A stretch of DNA of 64,000 bases from assembly GCA_026985075.1 (NCBI GenBank), contig JALSQX010000105.1, forward strand, positions 62,001 to 126,000, read 5' to 3'. The DNA comes from Blastocatellia bacterium (lineage in GTDB: Bacteria > Acidobacteriota > Blastocatellia > HR10 > J050). Each line of letters begins with the position of its first letter. The first letter of the stretch is position 1. Both the position numbers and the translations under genes were made by a program. The notes beneath the pieces are model-generated. The model was given only the letters and a program-made list of their open reading frames with translations. It did not search any database and was not told the origin of the DNA. This document shows positions 20,138 to 30,062 of this stretch, piece after piece.

Positions 20138-22192
20138 TCACCGGGTCACGACGATGTTTCCATATTCATCCACTCGCGCGTGAGCGCCGGGAACGATGAC
20201 CGTCGTCGAGGCGATCTCTTCAATGAGACAAGGACCGGTAATCGCATTTCCCGGCTTCAACCGTTGTCGGTCGTAGATGGGGCACTCTACGAATCCCGTT
20301 CCTGAGAAATAGACGGGTCGGCGCTCCTTTTCCGCCGCCGAGGGATCGGGGTCTCCCGCCTCATCGGCGACCAGCTCGACCGGTGGAACGCGTCCGATCG
20401 CCGTCACGCGCAAGTTGATGAACTCCACGGCCTCATCGATGGAGGAATATTCGTAGATGCGACGGTGGAGTTCGTGAAATCGGCGGATCGTCTCCCGAAC
20501 GTCCTCATCGGTCACTCGATGACCATGGTGAGCCATCGGCGTGTTGATCTCATACGACTGACCTTCGTATCGCAGATCGGCCGACCAGAGGAGTTCCATC
20601 GCCGCCTCGGGGACGCGCTCGGCGCGAAGTTGCGCCCGCCCTTGCTCTTCCAGACTCAGGAACACGTCGAGCAGAGCTTGAGGAGTGACGTCGCGCTCGT
20701 TGAGAGCGATCGTCTGCACGTAGTCGTGACGCGTGTCAGAAACGAGCAAGCCCAGCGCCGAGAGCGTCCCCGAATAAGGCGGTATGATCACTTTCTTCAT
20801 GCCCAGTGCTTCGGCCAGTTCTACGGCATGAAGCGGGCCGGCGCCTCCGAACGCCACGAGAGTGAACTCGCGCACATCGTATCCTTTTTCGATCGAACTG
20901 ACGCTGATGCCTTTCACCATATTGGCATTCACCAGTCGAATGATCCCATCGGCGGCCTCCTCGATGGACAGACCCAACGGTCGTGCCACTCGAGCCTCGA
21001 TCGCTTGACGCGCTCGATCGGGATGGAGCGCCATCTCGCCGCCGAGGAAATACCGAGGATTGAGGCGGCCGAGCACCAGATGGGCGTCAGTCACCGTGGG
21101 CTCCTCTCCGCCCAGGCCATAGCAGGCTGGTCCGGGATCAGCTCCGGCGCTCATCGGGCCGACATTGAGCGCTCCCCCCTGATCGATCCAGGCGATGCTG
21201 CCACCACCGGCTCCGATGGCGTGAACATCGACCAGCGGGATCTTCACCGGGTATCCTTCGAATGCTCCTTCAGAGTGAACGCGAGGTTGGCCACGATCGA
21301 CCACGCCGATATCGAAGCTCGTCCCTCCCATATCCACGGTGATGAGTTGCGTGTCGCCGACGAGTCGGCCGATATACGAACCGGCGACAACTCCTCCGGC
21401 CGGTCCGGAATTGACGGTATGAACGGCGTGGCGGCGAGCGACCTCTACGGTCATCGTTCCCCCGCTGGCTTGCATGATCCGTAGATCGACGCGTCCATAG
21501 CGTTCTTCCAGTTGTTGAACCAGGCGGTCCAGATAGCGCACGATGATCGGTTGGAGGTAGGCGTTGATCACCGTCGTCGATGTGCGCTCGTACTCGCGGA
21601 ACTCGGGTGCGATCTCGGAGGAGAGAGACATATGCGCGTGTGGGATGATCTCTTGGCAAATCTCTCTCACCCGTCGCTCATGCGCTGGATTCAAAAAAGA
21701 GAAGAGGAGACAAACGGCGATTGACTCCACCCCTTCGCGGTTGAGGTATTCCGCCACGCGGCGCACAGAATCCTCGTCAAGCGGCGTCACCACGCGTCCA
21801 TCTCCACCCACTCGCTCGCGAACTTCACAGCGCAGATACCGCGGAACCAGCGGTTCGGGAAGATCGACGGTCATGTCATACAGTCCGGCGTCGGGTCGCT
21901 CGATCCGGGCGATTTCCAGCACGTCGCGAAACCCCTCGGTGGTGATGAGTCCCGTCCTGGCGCCTTTACGCTCGATGAGGGCATTGGTTCCGATAGTGCT
22001 GCCGTGGACGATATAAGCCACGTCCACCATGGTGTTGTCTGTGCCGGCCAGGATTTTCTCGATGCCGGTGATCACCCCCTCAGCTTGGTTGCGAGGGGTC
22101 GTGAGCACCTTGGTGTAATGGATGCGACCGCGGCGATCGTCGATCAAGACCACGTCGGTGAACGTACCGCCCACATCGATACCTAAGCGCAT
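20138..22192 (-). CDS. Hydantoinase A/oxoprolinase family (HyuA)
   Basis: MRLGIDVGGTFTDVVLID, HGSTIGTNALIERKGA, DMGGTSFDIGVV, GAGGGSIAW, FGGAGPLHA. Confidence 0.92.
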   Translation of the reverse strand: MRLGIDVGGTFTDVVLIDDRRGRIHYTKVLTTPRNQAEGVITGIEKILAGTDNTMVDVAYIVHGSTIGTNALIERKGARTGLITTEGFRDVLEIARIERPDAGLYDMTVDLPEPLVPRYLRCEVRERVGGDGRVVTPLDEDSVRRVAEYLNREGVESIAVCLLFSFLNPAHERRVREICQEIIPHAHMSLSSEIAPEFREYERTSTTVINAYLQPIIVRYLDRLVQQLEERYGRVDLRIMQASGGTMTVEVARRHAVHTVNSGPAGGVVAGSYIGRLVGDTQLITVDMGGTSFDIGVVDRGQPRVHSEGAFEGYPVKIPLVDVHAIGAGGGSIAWIDQGGALNVGPMSAGADPGPACYGLGGEEPTVTDAHLVLGRLNPRYFLGGEMALHPDRARQAIEARVARPLGLSIEEAADGIIRLVNANMVKGISVSSIEKGYDVREFTLVAFGGAGPLHAVELAEALGMKKVIIPPYSGTLSALGLLVSDTRHDYVQTIALNERDVTPQALLDVFLSLEEQGRAQLRAERVPEAAMELLWSADLRYEGQSYEINTPMAHHGHRVTDEDVRETIRRFHELHRRIYEYSSIDEAVEFINLRVTAIGRVPPVELVADEAGDPDPSAAEKERRPVYFSGTGFVECPIYDRQRLKPGNAITGPCLIEEIASTTVIVPGAHARVDEYGNIVVTR

Positions 22193-22218
22193 GGCGTCCT
22201 TGCCTCCTCGTTCGATCA

Positions 22219-23835
22219 TTAAAGCCGCACCGGTTCCTGAAATGTGCCGAACACCTGCTTCATCACGCCGATGATTTCCCCCAGCGTACAGTAAGCCCGC
22301 ACCGCCCGAAGCATCGCCGGCATCACATTCCGACCGGATTGACAGGCGTCCCGCACGTCGGCCAATGCCGCCTCGACCTCCAGGGCATCGCGGGTTCGTT
22401 TGACCTCAGCGAGGCGGTGCCTCTGCTCTTCCATCGCCTCTGGCCGATACTCGTGGAGTTCAACCTCGGGAGGAGCCTCTTCGCCTTCCACCCGATACTT
22501 GTTGACGCCGACTTTGACGATCTCTCCACTCTGCAGCTTGCGCTCATACTCATAGGCCTGGCGGGCCACTTCCTGCTGGACCAGCCCTTGACTCACGGCA
22601 TTGACGATGCCTCCCCATTGCTCATCGACGCGACGCATCTCGGCGACGATGCGCTTTTCCATCTCGGTCGTCAACCATTCGATGTAGTAAGAACCGGCCA
22701 GCGGATCGACGGTATCGCAAAGCCCCATCTCCTCGGCCAGAATCTGCATCGTGCGCAAGGAGATCAAAGAAGCCTTCGCGCTGGGAATCGTGTAGGCTTC
22801 ATCGTAACAACACAGAGCGCTCGTTTGCGCGCCAGACAGCGCCGCGATGAGCGCATAATAGGCGCCTCGGACGATGTTATTTTCCGGTTCCTCGATGGTG
22901 AGTCCACTCCCACCGCCCCCGGCGATCATCTTCATCTTCATCGTATCCGGCTGCTGAGCGCCATATTCCTCTTTCATGATGCGCGCCCATAATCGGCGGG
23001 CAGCGCGAAACTTGGCCACCTGCTCCCAGAGATTGCCGAAGATGTCGAAGTTGAATGAGATGCGACCGGCGAAATCATCTACTGACAGCCCCCGGCTGAG
23101 CACTTCATCGATATAGGCCTTGGCGATGCAGTAGGCATAGGCGATCTCCTGGACCGGCGTCGAGCCCGATTCCCGGATATGGTATCCACAGACGCTGACC
23201 GGATAGTAGCGAGGTGCTTCCCGCGCACAGAACTCCAGCGTATCGCCGATGAGGCGGATGGACGGCTCGACGGGGAAAATCCACGTCCCGCGACCGATGT
23301 ATTCTTTGAGAATGTCATTTTGCGTCGTACCCCGGATGCGGTCGCGGGGAACGCCCTGTTTTTCGGCCACCGTGATATACATGGCCAGGATGATCGGCGT
23401 CACAGCATTGACCGTCAGGGAGACGCTGATCCGGTCAATGGGAATATCCTGGAAGGCGACTTCCATATCCTTGAGCGTATCCACGGCCATACCCACCCGG
23501 CCTACCTCTCCAACCGCCAGGGGATCGTCCGAATCCAGACCCATTTGCGTGGGGAGATCGAAAGCCACGTTGAGGGCATTCTGGCCATGATCGATGAGAA
23601 AACGGAATCGCTGATTGGTTTCATAGGGCGTGCCAAATCCAGCGTATTGCCGCATCGTCCAGGGCCGATAGCGATACATATACTTGTGAATGCCGCGGGT
23701 AAAAGGATACTGACCCGGCTCGCCGATGTCTCGCTCATAGTCGATGTGAGCGATGTCCTCAGGGCGATAAATCGGTTTGACCTCGATGCCCGACTCCAGG
23801 ATGACATCTTTCAGTTGTGGCTCTTTGACTGCCAT
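22219..23835 (-). CDS. B12-dependent acyl-CoA mutase, large/catalytic subunit (methylmalonyl-CoA mutase family, atypical specificity residue)
   Basis: YPFTRGIHKYMY, FDLPTQMGLDSD, GTTQNDILKEYIGRGTW, GYHIRESGST; Leu where methylmalonyl-CoA mutase has Tyr in G[Y]DSD. Confidence 0.9.
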   Translation of the reverse strand: MAVKEPQLKDVILESGIEVKPIYRPEDIAHIDYERDIGEPGQYPFTRGIHKYMYRYRPWTMRQYAGFGTPYETNQRFRFLIDHGQNALNVAFDLPTQMGLDSDDPLAVGEVGRVGMAVDTLKDMEVAFQDIPIDRISVSLTVNAVTPIILAMYITVAEKQGVPRDRIRGTTQNDILKEYIGRGTWIFPVEPSIRLIGDTLEFCAREAPRYYPVSVCGYHIRESGSTPVQEIAYAYCIAKAYIDEVLSRGLSVDDFAGRISFNFDIFGNLWEQVAKFRAARRLWARIMKEEYGAQQPDTMKMKMIAGGGGSGLTIEEPENNIVRGAYYALIAALSGAQTSALCCYDEAYTIPSAKASLISLRTMQILAEEMGLCDTVDPLAGSYYIEWLTTEMEKRIVAEMRRVDEQWGGIVNAVSQGLVQQEVARQAYEYERKLQSGEIVKVGVNKYRVEGEEAPPEVELHEYRPEAMEEQRHRLAEVKRTRDALEVEAALADVRDACQSGRNVMPAMLRAVRAYCTLGEIIGVMKQVFGTFQEPVRL

Positions 23836-23859
23836 GATCTCCGACCTCCCGATGGTGAT

Positions 23860-24264
23860 TCAGTGGCGTTCTCCTCTTTCGGCGATGAACGCCACGATGT
23901 CCTCCAAGCGTGATCCCGTAGGGAACACGGCCGCCGCCCCGAGCGCTAACAACTTGGGGCGATCTCTGTGGGGGATATTTCCGCCGACGACGACGATCAC
24001 ATCGTCCAGGCCTCGTTCCCGAAGGCGTTTAACGAGCTGTTCGGTGAGCGGCAGATGAGCACCGGAGAGAATCGACAATCCGACCACATCGACATCTTCC
24101 TGAATGGCGACCTGGACGATCTCGTCGATCGTTTTGTGCAGTCCGGTGTAGATGACTTCGCAGCCGGCATCGCGCAGGGCCTGAGCCACGACTTTGGCTC
24201 CTTTATCGTGCCCGTCCAACCCGGGCTTGGCGATGAGGACGCGGATTGGTCGATGGAGCGTCAT
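23860..24264 (-). CDS. B12-binding small subunit of acyl-CoA mutase
   Basis: AKPGLDGHDKGAKVVAQALRDAG (DxHxxG), GLSILSGAH, VVVGGNIP; start refined to MTLHRP. Confidence 0.92.
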   Translation of the reverse strand: MTLHRPIRVLIAKPGLDGHDKGAKVVAQALRDAGCEVIYTGLHKTIDEIVQVAIQEDVDVVGLSILSGAHLPLTEQLVKRLRERGLDDVIVVVGGNIPHRDRPKLLALGAAAVFPTGSRLEDIVAFIAERGERH

Positions 24265-24337
24265 CGTTCCACCTGCAGGAATGAATGGCGCCAGATGGCG
24301 CTTTGTATGATGTTCCCCTTCATCCTTCGCCGTGGGC

Positions 24338-25546
24338 TCATCGTCCACTGACCTTGACGACCACAGCGGCTCCTGTATCGCCGGCGGCGCAACCGGTGAA
24401 CAGTCCATATCCGCCACCTTTGAGGACGAGCTCCTCGATGAGCTCCATGATCAGTCGCATGCCCGTTGGCCCCTGGGGATGTCCCCAGATGAGGGATGAT
24501 CCATAGTTGTTCATCCTCTCCGGGGAGACTCCCATCTCTCGACAGAAATAAACGTCGTTGACGGCGAACGGATTGTGCGTCTTGATGGCCTGCACATCCT
24601 TGATGTCCAGACCGGCGGCGGCCAGAGCGCGTTTGGCGGCGGGCACGGTGGCCTGGGCCATGAAGCCGCGTCGGGCGCGGGCTTGTCCGTAGCTCAACAC
24701 TTGAATCTCCATGCCATCATCGCGGCTCAATTCCCGCGCGCGCTCCCGGGTCGTGACGATGAGCCCGCAGTTGCCATCGGCTGGATGCGTCTGACTCCCG
24801 TAGGTCACCGTTCCATTGTCCAGGACCGGTTTCAACCGGGCCAGTCCCTCGGCCGTGGTCGGATAGATGCCTTCGTCATCGGTGACCGTCGCCATCACTT
24901 TTCGTCCCGAGGGATCACGCACCTCGATGGGAGTGACCATGAAACGGCGATGGAACGCTGCCTCGTCTTTGAGCGCTTCCTGATACTGCTGATAGCGGAG
25001 GAGCGCGATCTCGTCTTGTTCCTCTCGGGTGATTCCGCATTCGCGGGCGACGTTTTCAGCCGTCTCAATCATGGCATTCTCGGCGAAGGGATCGCGGTTG
25101 AAATTATCCCACACCCAATCTTCAGTCTCGCCTTTGCCGCCAGGACCGAGCGGATTCGGGTAATAGAGATGAGGCCCGTTGCTCGTGCGATCACAGGTGA
25201 TGGTGAGCACCGCCTGGTGACCGCCGGTTTCGATTTCCATGGCGGCGCTGGCCAGCACGCGCGCCGACGTGGCGCAGGCTTGATTGATGGTCGGTCCAGT
25301 GATTCCAGTGGCTCCGATCAAACCGGCCAGCCACGGCGCGCCGTAAAAGCAATGCGGTTGCGGAATGGTCATGCCGAGATGGAGGGCATCGAATACATCG
25401 GGACGAAGACCTCGCTCCTCCAGAGCCCGCCGGGCCACCTCGGCGGCGAAGGTGAGGGCATGAAGATGCGCAAAACTTCCCTGCCAACGACAGAATGGCG
25501 TGCTCCAATAACCTCCATAGGGGATGAATGCTCGATCAAAACGCAT
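24338..25546 (-). CDS. Thiolase family protein
   Basis: NQACATSARVL (nucleophile Cys), IWGHPQGPTGMR, TGCAAGDTGAA. Confidence 0.88.
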   Translation of the reverse strand: MRFDRAFIPYGGYWSTPFCRWQGSFAHLHALTFAAEVARRALEERGLRPDVFDALHLGMTIPQPHCFYGAPWLAGLIGATGITGPTINQACATSARVLASAAMEIETGGHQAVLTITCDRTSNGPHLYYPNPLGPGGKGETEDWVWDNFNRDPFAENAMIETAENVARECGITREEQDEIALLRYQQYQEALKDEAAFHRRFMVTPIEVRDPSGRKVMATVTDDEGIYPTTAEGLARLKPVLDNGTVTYGSQTHPADGNCGLIVTTRERARELSRDDGMEIQVLSYGQARARRGFMAQATVPAAKRALAAAGLDIKDVQAIKTHNPFAVNDVYFCREMGVSPERMNNYGSSLIWGHPQGPTGMRLIMELIEELVLKGGGYGLFTGCAAGDTGAAVVVKVSGR

Positions 25547-25567
25547 GGTTCTCCTCCTCGGTCTCAC

Positions 25568-26335
25568 CTACGTGCCGACGGTGAGGCCTCCATCGATGAA
25601 GATGACCTGACCGGTGATGTAGGCTGATTCATCGCTGGCCAGGAATAGGTGAAGAGCGGCGACCTCTTCGGGTTCGGCCAGGCGTCGGAAGGGGATGCGT
25701 TGCAAGAGCCCATCCATGATCTTCTCCGGGATGGCAGCGGTCATTCGCGTTTTCACGCCGCCGGGCGCGATGCAATTGACGTTGATGTTATAGCGCGCCA
25801 ATTCCAGAGCCAGCGTTCTGGTGAGTCCCACCACGCCCGCCTTCGAGGCGCTATAGTTCGCCTGACCGATGTTGCCGCACATGCCCACCGACGCGGTGTT
25901 GACGATTTTCCCGTAGTTTTGCCGGATCATGGGCACGGCGGCGGCTTGCGCGCAGAGGAAGGTCCCTTTCAAATTGACGGTCAGGACGGCATCCCAGGCC
26001 GCCTCATCCATCTTCTGAATTTCATCGTCTTTGAGGCGCACGGTCAGGGCATCGCGGGTGATGCCGGCATTGTTAATGAGAATATCGAGCCGTCCCCACC
26101 GTTCGATGATCGTCTGGACCATGGCTTCCACTTGAGCGCGGTCGGTCACATCAGCGGGGACGAACAAGGCCTCACCGCCCGCCTGAGCGATGGCGGCGAC
26201 CGTCTGTTCGCCAGCACCCTGATCCACATCGTTCACCGCCACCCGCGCCCCTTCGGCGGCGAACCGCATGGCTGTGGCTCGACCAATGCCTTGACCAGCC
26301 CCGGTGATGAGAGCAATGCGATCTTTCAAACGCAT
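25568..26335 (-). CDS. SDR family 3-oxoacyl-ACP/acyl-CoA reductase (FabG-like)
   Basis: ITGAGQGIGRA, LINNAGITRDALTVRL, YSASKAGVVGLTR. Confidence 0.92.
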   Translation of the reverse strand: MRLKDRIALITGAGQGIGRATAMRFAAEGARVAVNDVDQGAGEQTVAAIAQAGGEALFVPADVTDRAQVEAMVQTIIERWGRLDILINNAGITRDALTVRLKDDEIQKMDEAAWDAVLTVNLKGTFLCAQAAAVPMIRQNYGKIVNTASVGMCGNIGQANYSASKAGVVGLTRTLALELARYNINVNCIAPGGVKTRMTAAIPEKIMDGLLQRIPFRRLAEPEEVAALHLFLASDESAYITGQVIFIDGGLTVGT

Positions 26336-26360
26336 GAGCCCACCTCCTGTTCATGGGATT

Positions 26361-26813
26361 TCACTCCCGTCGCATGAGTAGTATCCATCGACCATCAATC
26401 ACCGTCTCGTCCCGCTGATTCTTGATCAGCGTCTCGAAGGTGATGATGCCCCGATCCGCTTTGGATGACTCTTTCTTCTCCGCGACTCGGAGTTCCAGAT
26501 GGATGGTGTCGCCAGGCAAAACGGCCCCCTTATAGCGAACCGTTTGCTCCAGGAGCGCCAGCGTCGTCCCTTCGAATACACCCAACTGATTGGCCAATCC
26601 CGTCGCTACCGAGGCGACGAGCATTCCGTGAGCAATGCGCTGGCCAAACGGTGTCTGCTTGGCGAATTCCTCGTCCGTGTGCAGCGGATTGAAATCGCCG
26701 GACAGGCCGGCGAAGTTGACGATGTCCGCTTCAGTAATGGTTCGCCGAGCGGTGACGATGACCTCGCCGAGCTCAAACTGATCGAATGTGCGGCCACGAG
26801 CCTGATAACTCAT
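26361..26813 (-). CDS. MaoC family (R)-enoyl-CoA hydratase/dehydratase
   Basis: FAGLSGDFNPLHTDEEFAKQTPFGQRIAHGMLVASVATGL. Confidence 0.9.
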   Translation of the reverse strand: MSYQARGRTFDQFELGEVIVTARRTITEADIVNFAGLSGDFNPLHTDEEFAKQTPFGQRIAHGMLVASVATGLANQLGVFEGTTLALLEQTVRYKGAVLPGDTIHLELRVAEKKESSKADRGIITFETLIKNQRDETVIDGRWILLMRRE

Positions 26814-26921
26814 AGATCCCTCCACCGGATCGAATATCCCCTGAGAGCATCAGGGGAATCGTGGCGATCAAGATCGTACACGCCCCCCTGGACATATTTC
26901 AACGGGAAACACAGCGGACAC

Positions 26922-27524
26922 TCAAACACTTCGAGACAGGGGGCCGATCGTCCCAATAAACCTTCCGGCGACGATCAGGTTCTGCCGTTCGAGCCTCAGA
27001 GGAAGGAGGGCCAAGCGTCGTGGTGGTGGTCCGCTCACCACCATCCCGCCCCGTCGAGGATCGAAGAGTCCTCGGTGACAAGGACACCGCAGGAGACGTT
27101 TATCAGCAACCCAACCATTCACCGGACAACCCGCGTGAGTGCAAATCGCCGAGTAGGCGATGACGCCATCGGCCGAGTGACGGCGAACCTCATCGGCCAG
27201 CTCATTGGACGAGAATCGAAGGACGAGAATGAGGCTATCCATGCGCTCGGCCTTGATCGTTTTCGATCGCGGGTCCATCGGATAGGCCAGAATGGGCGGC
27301 CCTCCCGGGGGGAGATCTTCTACGCTCACCACTGTTCCATATCGATCTCCAACCGCGTGAACCAGGAGATCCCCTCGCCGGGGGAGGGGTTCGCCAGACC
27401 ATGCTAGGGTCCGGCTCGTCTTCCATCCCAGCAGTCCGACTCCTATCCCCAGAGCCGCCTTGAGCAGCGTGCGGCGTTCCTCTACACAAGGTGAGGAGCA
27501 GAGTGTTTCGTTCTTCTTTGACAT
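26922..27524 (-). CDS. Rieske [2Fe-2S] protein with Tat-type signal
   Basis: ERRTLLKAALGIGVGLLG twin-Arg leader; CTHAGCPVNG...CPCHRGLFD ligand motifs. Confidence 0.88.
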   Translation of the reverse strand: MSKKNETLCSSPCVEERRTLLKAALGIGVGLLGWKTSRTLAWSGEPLPRRGDLLVHAVGDRYGTVVSVEDLPPGGPPILAYPMDPRSKTIKAERMDSLILVLRFSSNELADEVRRHSADGVIAYSAICTHAGCPVNGWVADKRLLRCPCHRGLFDPRRGGMVVSGPPPRRLALLPLRLERQNLIVAGRFIGTIGPLSRSV

Positions 27525-27644
27525 CTGCAATTCCTCCCGAATGATTTTCACCTCGCGAATGTCCTATGATGGCACTCTGGGAGCGTGGGGTCCCATCGTT
27601 TGGCGACCGTATCGTCGGTGCTCCTGAATGAACTGATAGGGCTC

Positions 27645-28787
27645 CTATCGCGTGAGTTCTCGAGCGATGATATTCTTGAGAATCTCTGACGTCCCTCCAC
27701 CGTAGAGAAGGAAGCGAGCGTCGCGGAAGTAGCGCTGAGCGTCGTATTCCATGGCGAAGCCATAGGCCCCGAAGATGCGAGTCGTTTGATCGGCCACGGC
27801 ATTGGCCATTTCCGAAGCGAACAGCTTGGCCATGGCGGAGAGCTTGGCGTCCGGCGCTCCTTGATCGATGTGCCAGGCGGCGCGGTAGACGAGCGTTCGA
27901 GCCGCCTCTAACTGAGTGGCCATCTCGGCCAGCTTGTGTTGAATGGCCTGGAACTTGATGATGGGCCGGCCGAAGGCTTCTCGTTGCTGAGCATATCGAA
28001 GCGCAGCATCCAGGGCAGCTCGCGCCAGCCCCACACTCAGCGCACCGGTCATCACGCGGATCTGATCGAGGATGCCCCGGAGGAGCATCATGCCACTGCC
28101 TTCTTTGCCTCCGAGGAGATTTTCCGCTGGTACGCGGACATCTTCCAGAACGACTTCCGACGTCTCCGATCCTCGCGTGCCCAATTTCTTGATCTGTCGC
28201 CCGACGCTCAGGCCCGGCGTGCCTTTCTCGACCAGGAAGAGATCGACGCCTTTGAAACCAGCGTCCGGATCGGTCTTGGCGGCGACGGTGAAGAAGTCAG
28301 CGACGGTGGCGCTGGTGATCCACATTTTGGTGCCGTTCAGAACATAGGTCTCTCCGTCGCGGACTGCCGTGGTTCGAATAGCCCCGAGATCGGAGCCCGC
28401 GTCGGGCTCGGTCATGGCGATGGTGCCGATCTTCTCTCCCCGCAGAGCGGGAATGAGCAACCGTCGCTTGTGGTCCTCGGTGCCGAAGCGATATATGAAG
28501 TCCGTACCCATGAGCCCCTGCATGGCCACGACGGCGGCCAGACTCATCGATCCGCGGGCCAGCTCTTCGCACATCACGTTGAACGAAAGATTATCAGCGC
28601 CCGCTCCGCCATAGGCTTCCGGATAGCGCACGCCCAGCCAGCCGAGAGCAGCCACCTTGCGGAACAGTTCCCAGGGGAACTCCTCCCGCTCGTCCAGTTT
28701 CTGGGCGACGGGGATCACGTCTTTATCCACGAACTCAGCCACGGTGCGGCGGAACAACTCTTGATCCTCACTGAGACGAAAATCCAT
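27645..28787 (-). CDS. Acyl-CoA dehydrogenase
   Basis: AMTEPDAGSDLGAIRT, WITSATVADFFTV, FGRPIIKFQAIQHKLAEMAT, YGGGTSEILKNIIARELTR. Confidence 0.94.
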   Translation of the reverse strand: MDFRLSEDQELFRRTVAEFVDKDVIPVAQKLDEREEFPWELFRKVAALGWLGVRYPEAYGGAGADNLSFNVMCEELARGSMSLAAVVAMQGLMGTDFIYRFGTEDHKRRLLIPALRGEKIGTIAMTEPDAGSDLGAIRTTAVRDGETYVLNGTKMWITSATVADFFTVAAKTDPDAGFKGVDLFLVEKGTPGLSVGRQIKKLGTRGSETSEVVLEDVRVPAENLLGGKEGSGMMLLRGILDQIRVMTGALSVGLARAALDAALRYAQQREAFGRPIIKFQAIQHKLAEMATQLEAARTLVYRAAWHIDQGAPDAKLSAMAKLFASEMANAVADQTTRIFGAYGFAMEYDAQRYFRDARFLLYGGGTSEILKNIIARELTR

Positions 28788-28861
28788 AATCCCTCTCCGT
28801 GTCGGTCATTCAGGCACCATTCTCATCGATCCGTCCCTCGCTCATGGGAGGCTCATCGAGA

Positions 28862-30049
28862 TCAAACGATGCCTCGGGCTCGGAGAGTGGCAACGTGCTC
28901 CGGTGCATACCCAAGGGCTTCGCCATAAACGTTCTCGTTGTGCTCTCCGAGGCGGGGTGGAAAACGAAGCTGCAATCCCTGCTTTCGCAGAAATGGCGTC
29001 ATCACCGGCGGTGGGGGGAGCACGACCTCGACGCCCGTACGGTCATCGCGGGCGCGGAGCATATCGGCGGCGAGATGAGGATCTCCGGCGACGTCGGCGA
29101 CCGTACAGACGCGAGAGATGGGGACGCCAATCTCGGTGAACAGAGCAATCAATTCCTCGGTCGGGCGCCGGCGAGTGATTTCGGCTATTTCGTGATGGAG
29201 CGTCTCTTTGGCCGCGATCCGTCCGGCATTATGCCGATACGCTTCCCGATCAAGCTTCTCGAAGCCGGGAAGTCGAACGACGTGTTCCCATTGCCGATCG
29301 CTACCCACGGCGATGTACACATAGCCATCGGCCGTAGGGTATACTGAGACGGGGGCGAAATATGGATGCGTGTTGCCTCGACGGCGCATCACCTGGCCAA
29401 AACTGCGGGCCATGGCGATGGGAATGACCATCCAGGAGACGGCGCTCCGGTACATGGCGATGTCTATGCGACTTCCTTCTCCAGAGATCGCTCGATGATA
29501 GAGGGCTTTCATCACCTGTCCATAGGCGTGTTCGGCGGCGCCCAGATCGACCATGGGGAGACCGAAGACTTGAGGAGGGCCATCCGGTTCTCCAGTGAGA
29601 TCCATGAATCCAGCGCGAGCTTGAAGAACAGGATCGTAGGCGGCCTCGTTCGTCCCGGGACCGAATCCAGTGATGCCCACCCAAATGATATCCGGTTTGA
29701 TCCGGCGAAGTGTCTCGTCATCGATGCTCAGTTTCCGGTAGTTTCGGGGCAGGGTGTTGCAGGCGAAAATATCTACCGGTAATCGAGCGATGAGCTGATG
29801 GAGAATATGGCGTCCTTCCTCAGTGGCCAGATTGAGTGTGATGGCCTCCTTGCCTACATTGTATGGCAAGTAATAGCTATTCATCCCTTCCTCGCCGAGG
29901 ACATTTTCCCCCACGTAACGATTGGGGTCCCCTCGTCCCGGAGGCTCCACGCGAATCACCCGCATCCCTTCCTGGACGAGACGATAGGTGAGGAAGGGCA
30001 GCGTCAGCGCCTGTTCCAGACTCAACACGGTGACCGTCTCAGACGTCAT
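28862..30049 (-). CDS. CaiB/BaiF family CoA-transferase (second copy)
   Basis: VEPPGRGDPNRYVGE, GKEAITLNLATEEGR, GITGFGPGTNEAAYDPVLQARAG. Confidence 0.85.
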   Translation of the reverse strand: MTSETVTVLSLEQALTLPFLTYRLVQEGMRVIRVEPPGRGDPNRYVGENVLGEEGMNSYYLPYNVGKEAITLNLATEEGRHILHQLIARLPVDIFACNTLPRNYRKLSIDDETLRRIKPDIIWVGITGFGPGTNEAAYDPVLQARAGFMDLTGEPDGPPQVFGLPMVDLGAAEHAYGQVMKALYHRAISGEGSRIDIAMYRSAVSWMVIPIAMARSFGQVMRRRGNTHPYFAPVSVYPTADGYVYIAVGSDRQWEHVVRLPGFEKLDREAYRHNAGRIAAKETLHHEIAEITRRRPTEELIALFTEIGVPISRVCTVADVAGDPHLAADMLRARDDRTGVEVVLPPPPVMTPFLRKQGLQLRFPPRLGEHNENVYGEALGYAPEHVATLRARGIV

Positions 30050-30062
30050 TCCACACTCCTCA

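Noticed and set aside
18220-22192. Annotation of HyuA/HyuB as a true hydantoinase
   Set aside because: Family spans 5-oxoprolinases, hydantoinases and ketone carboxylases; specificity cannot be read from sequence by eye.
26838-26856. CCCCTGA-GAGCA-TCAGGGG hairpin between Rieske and MaoC genes
   Set aside because: Only 7 bp and no clear T-run; too weak to call.
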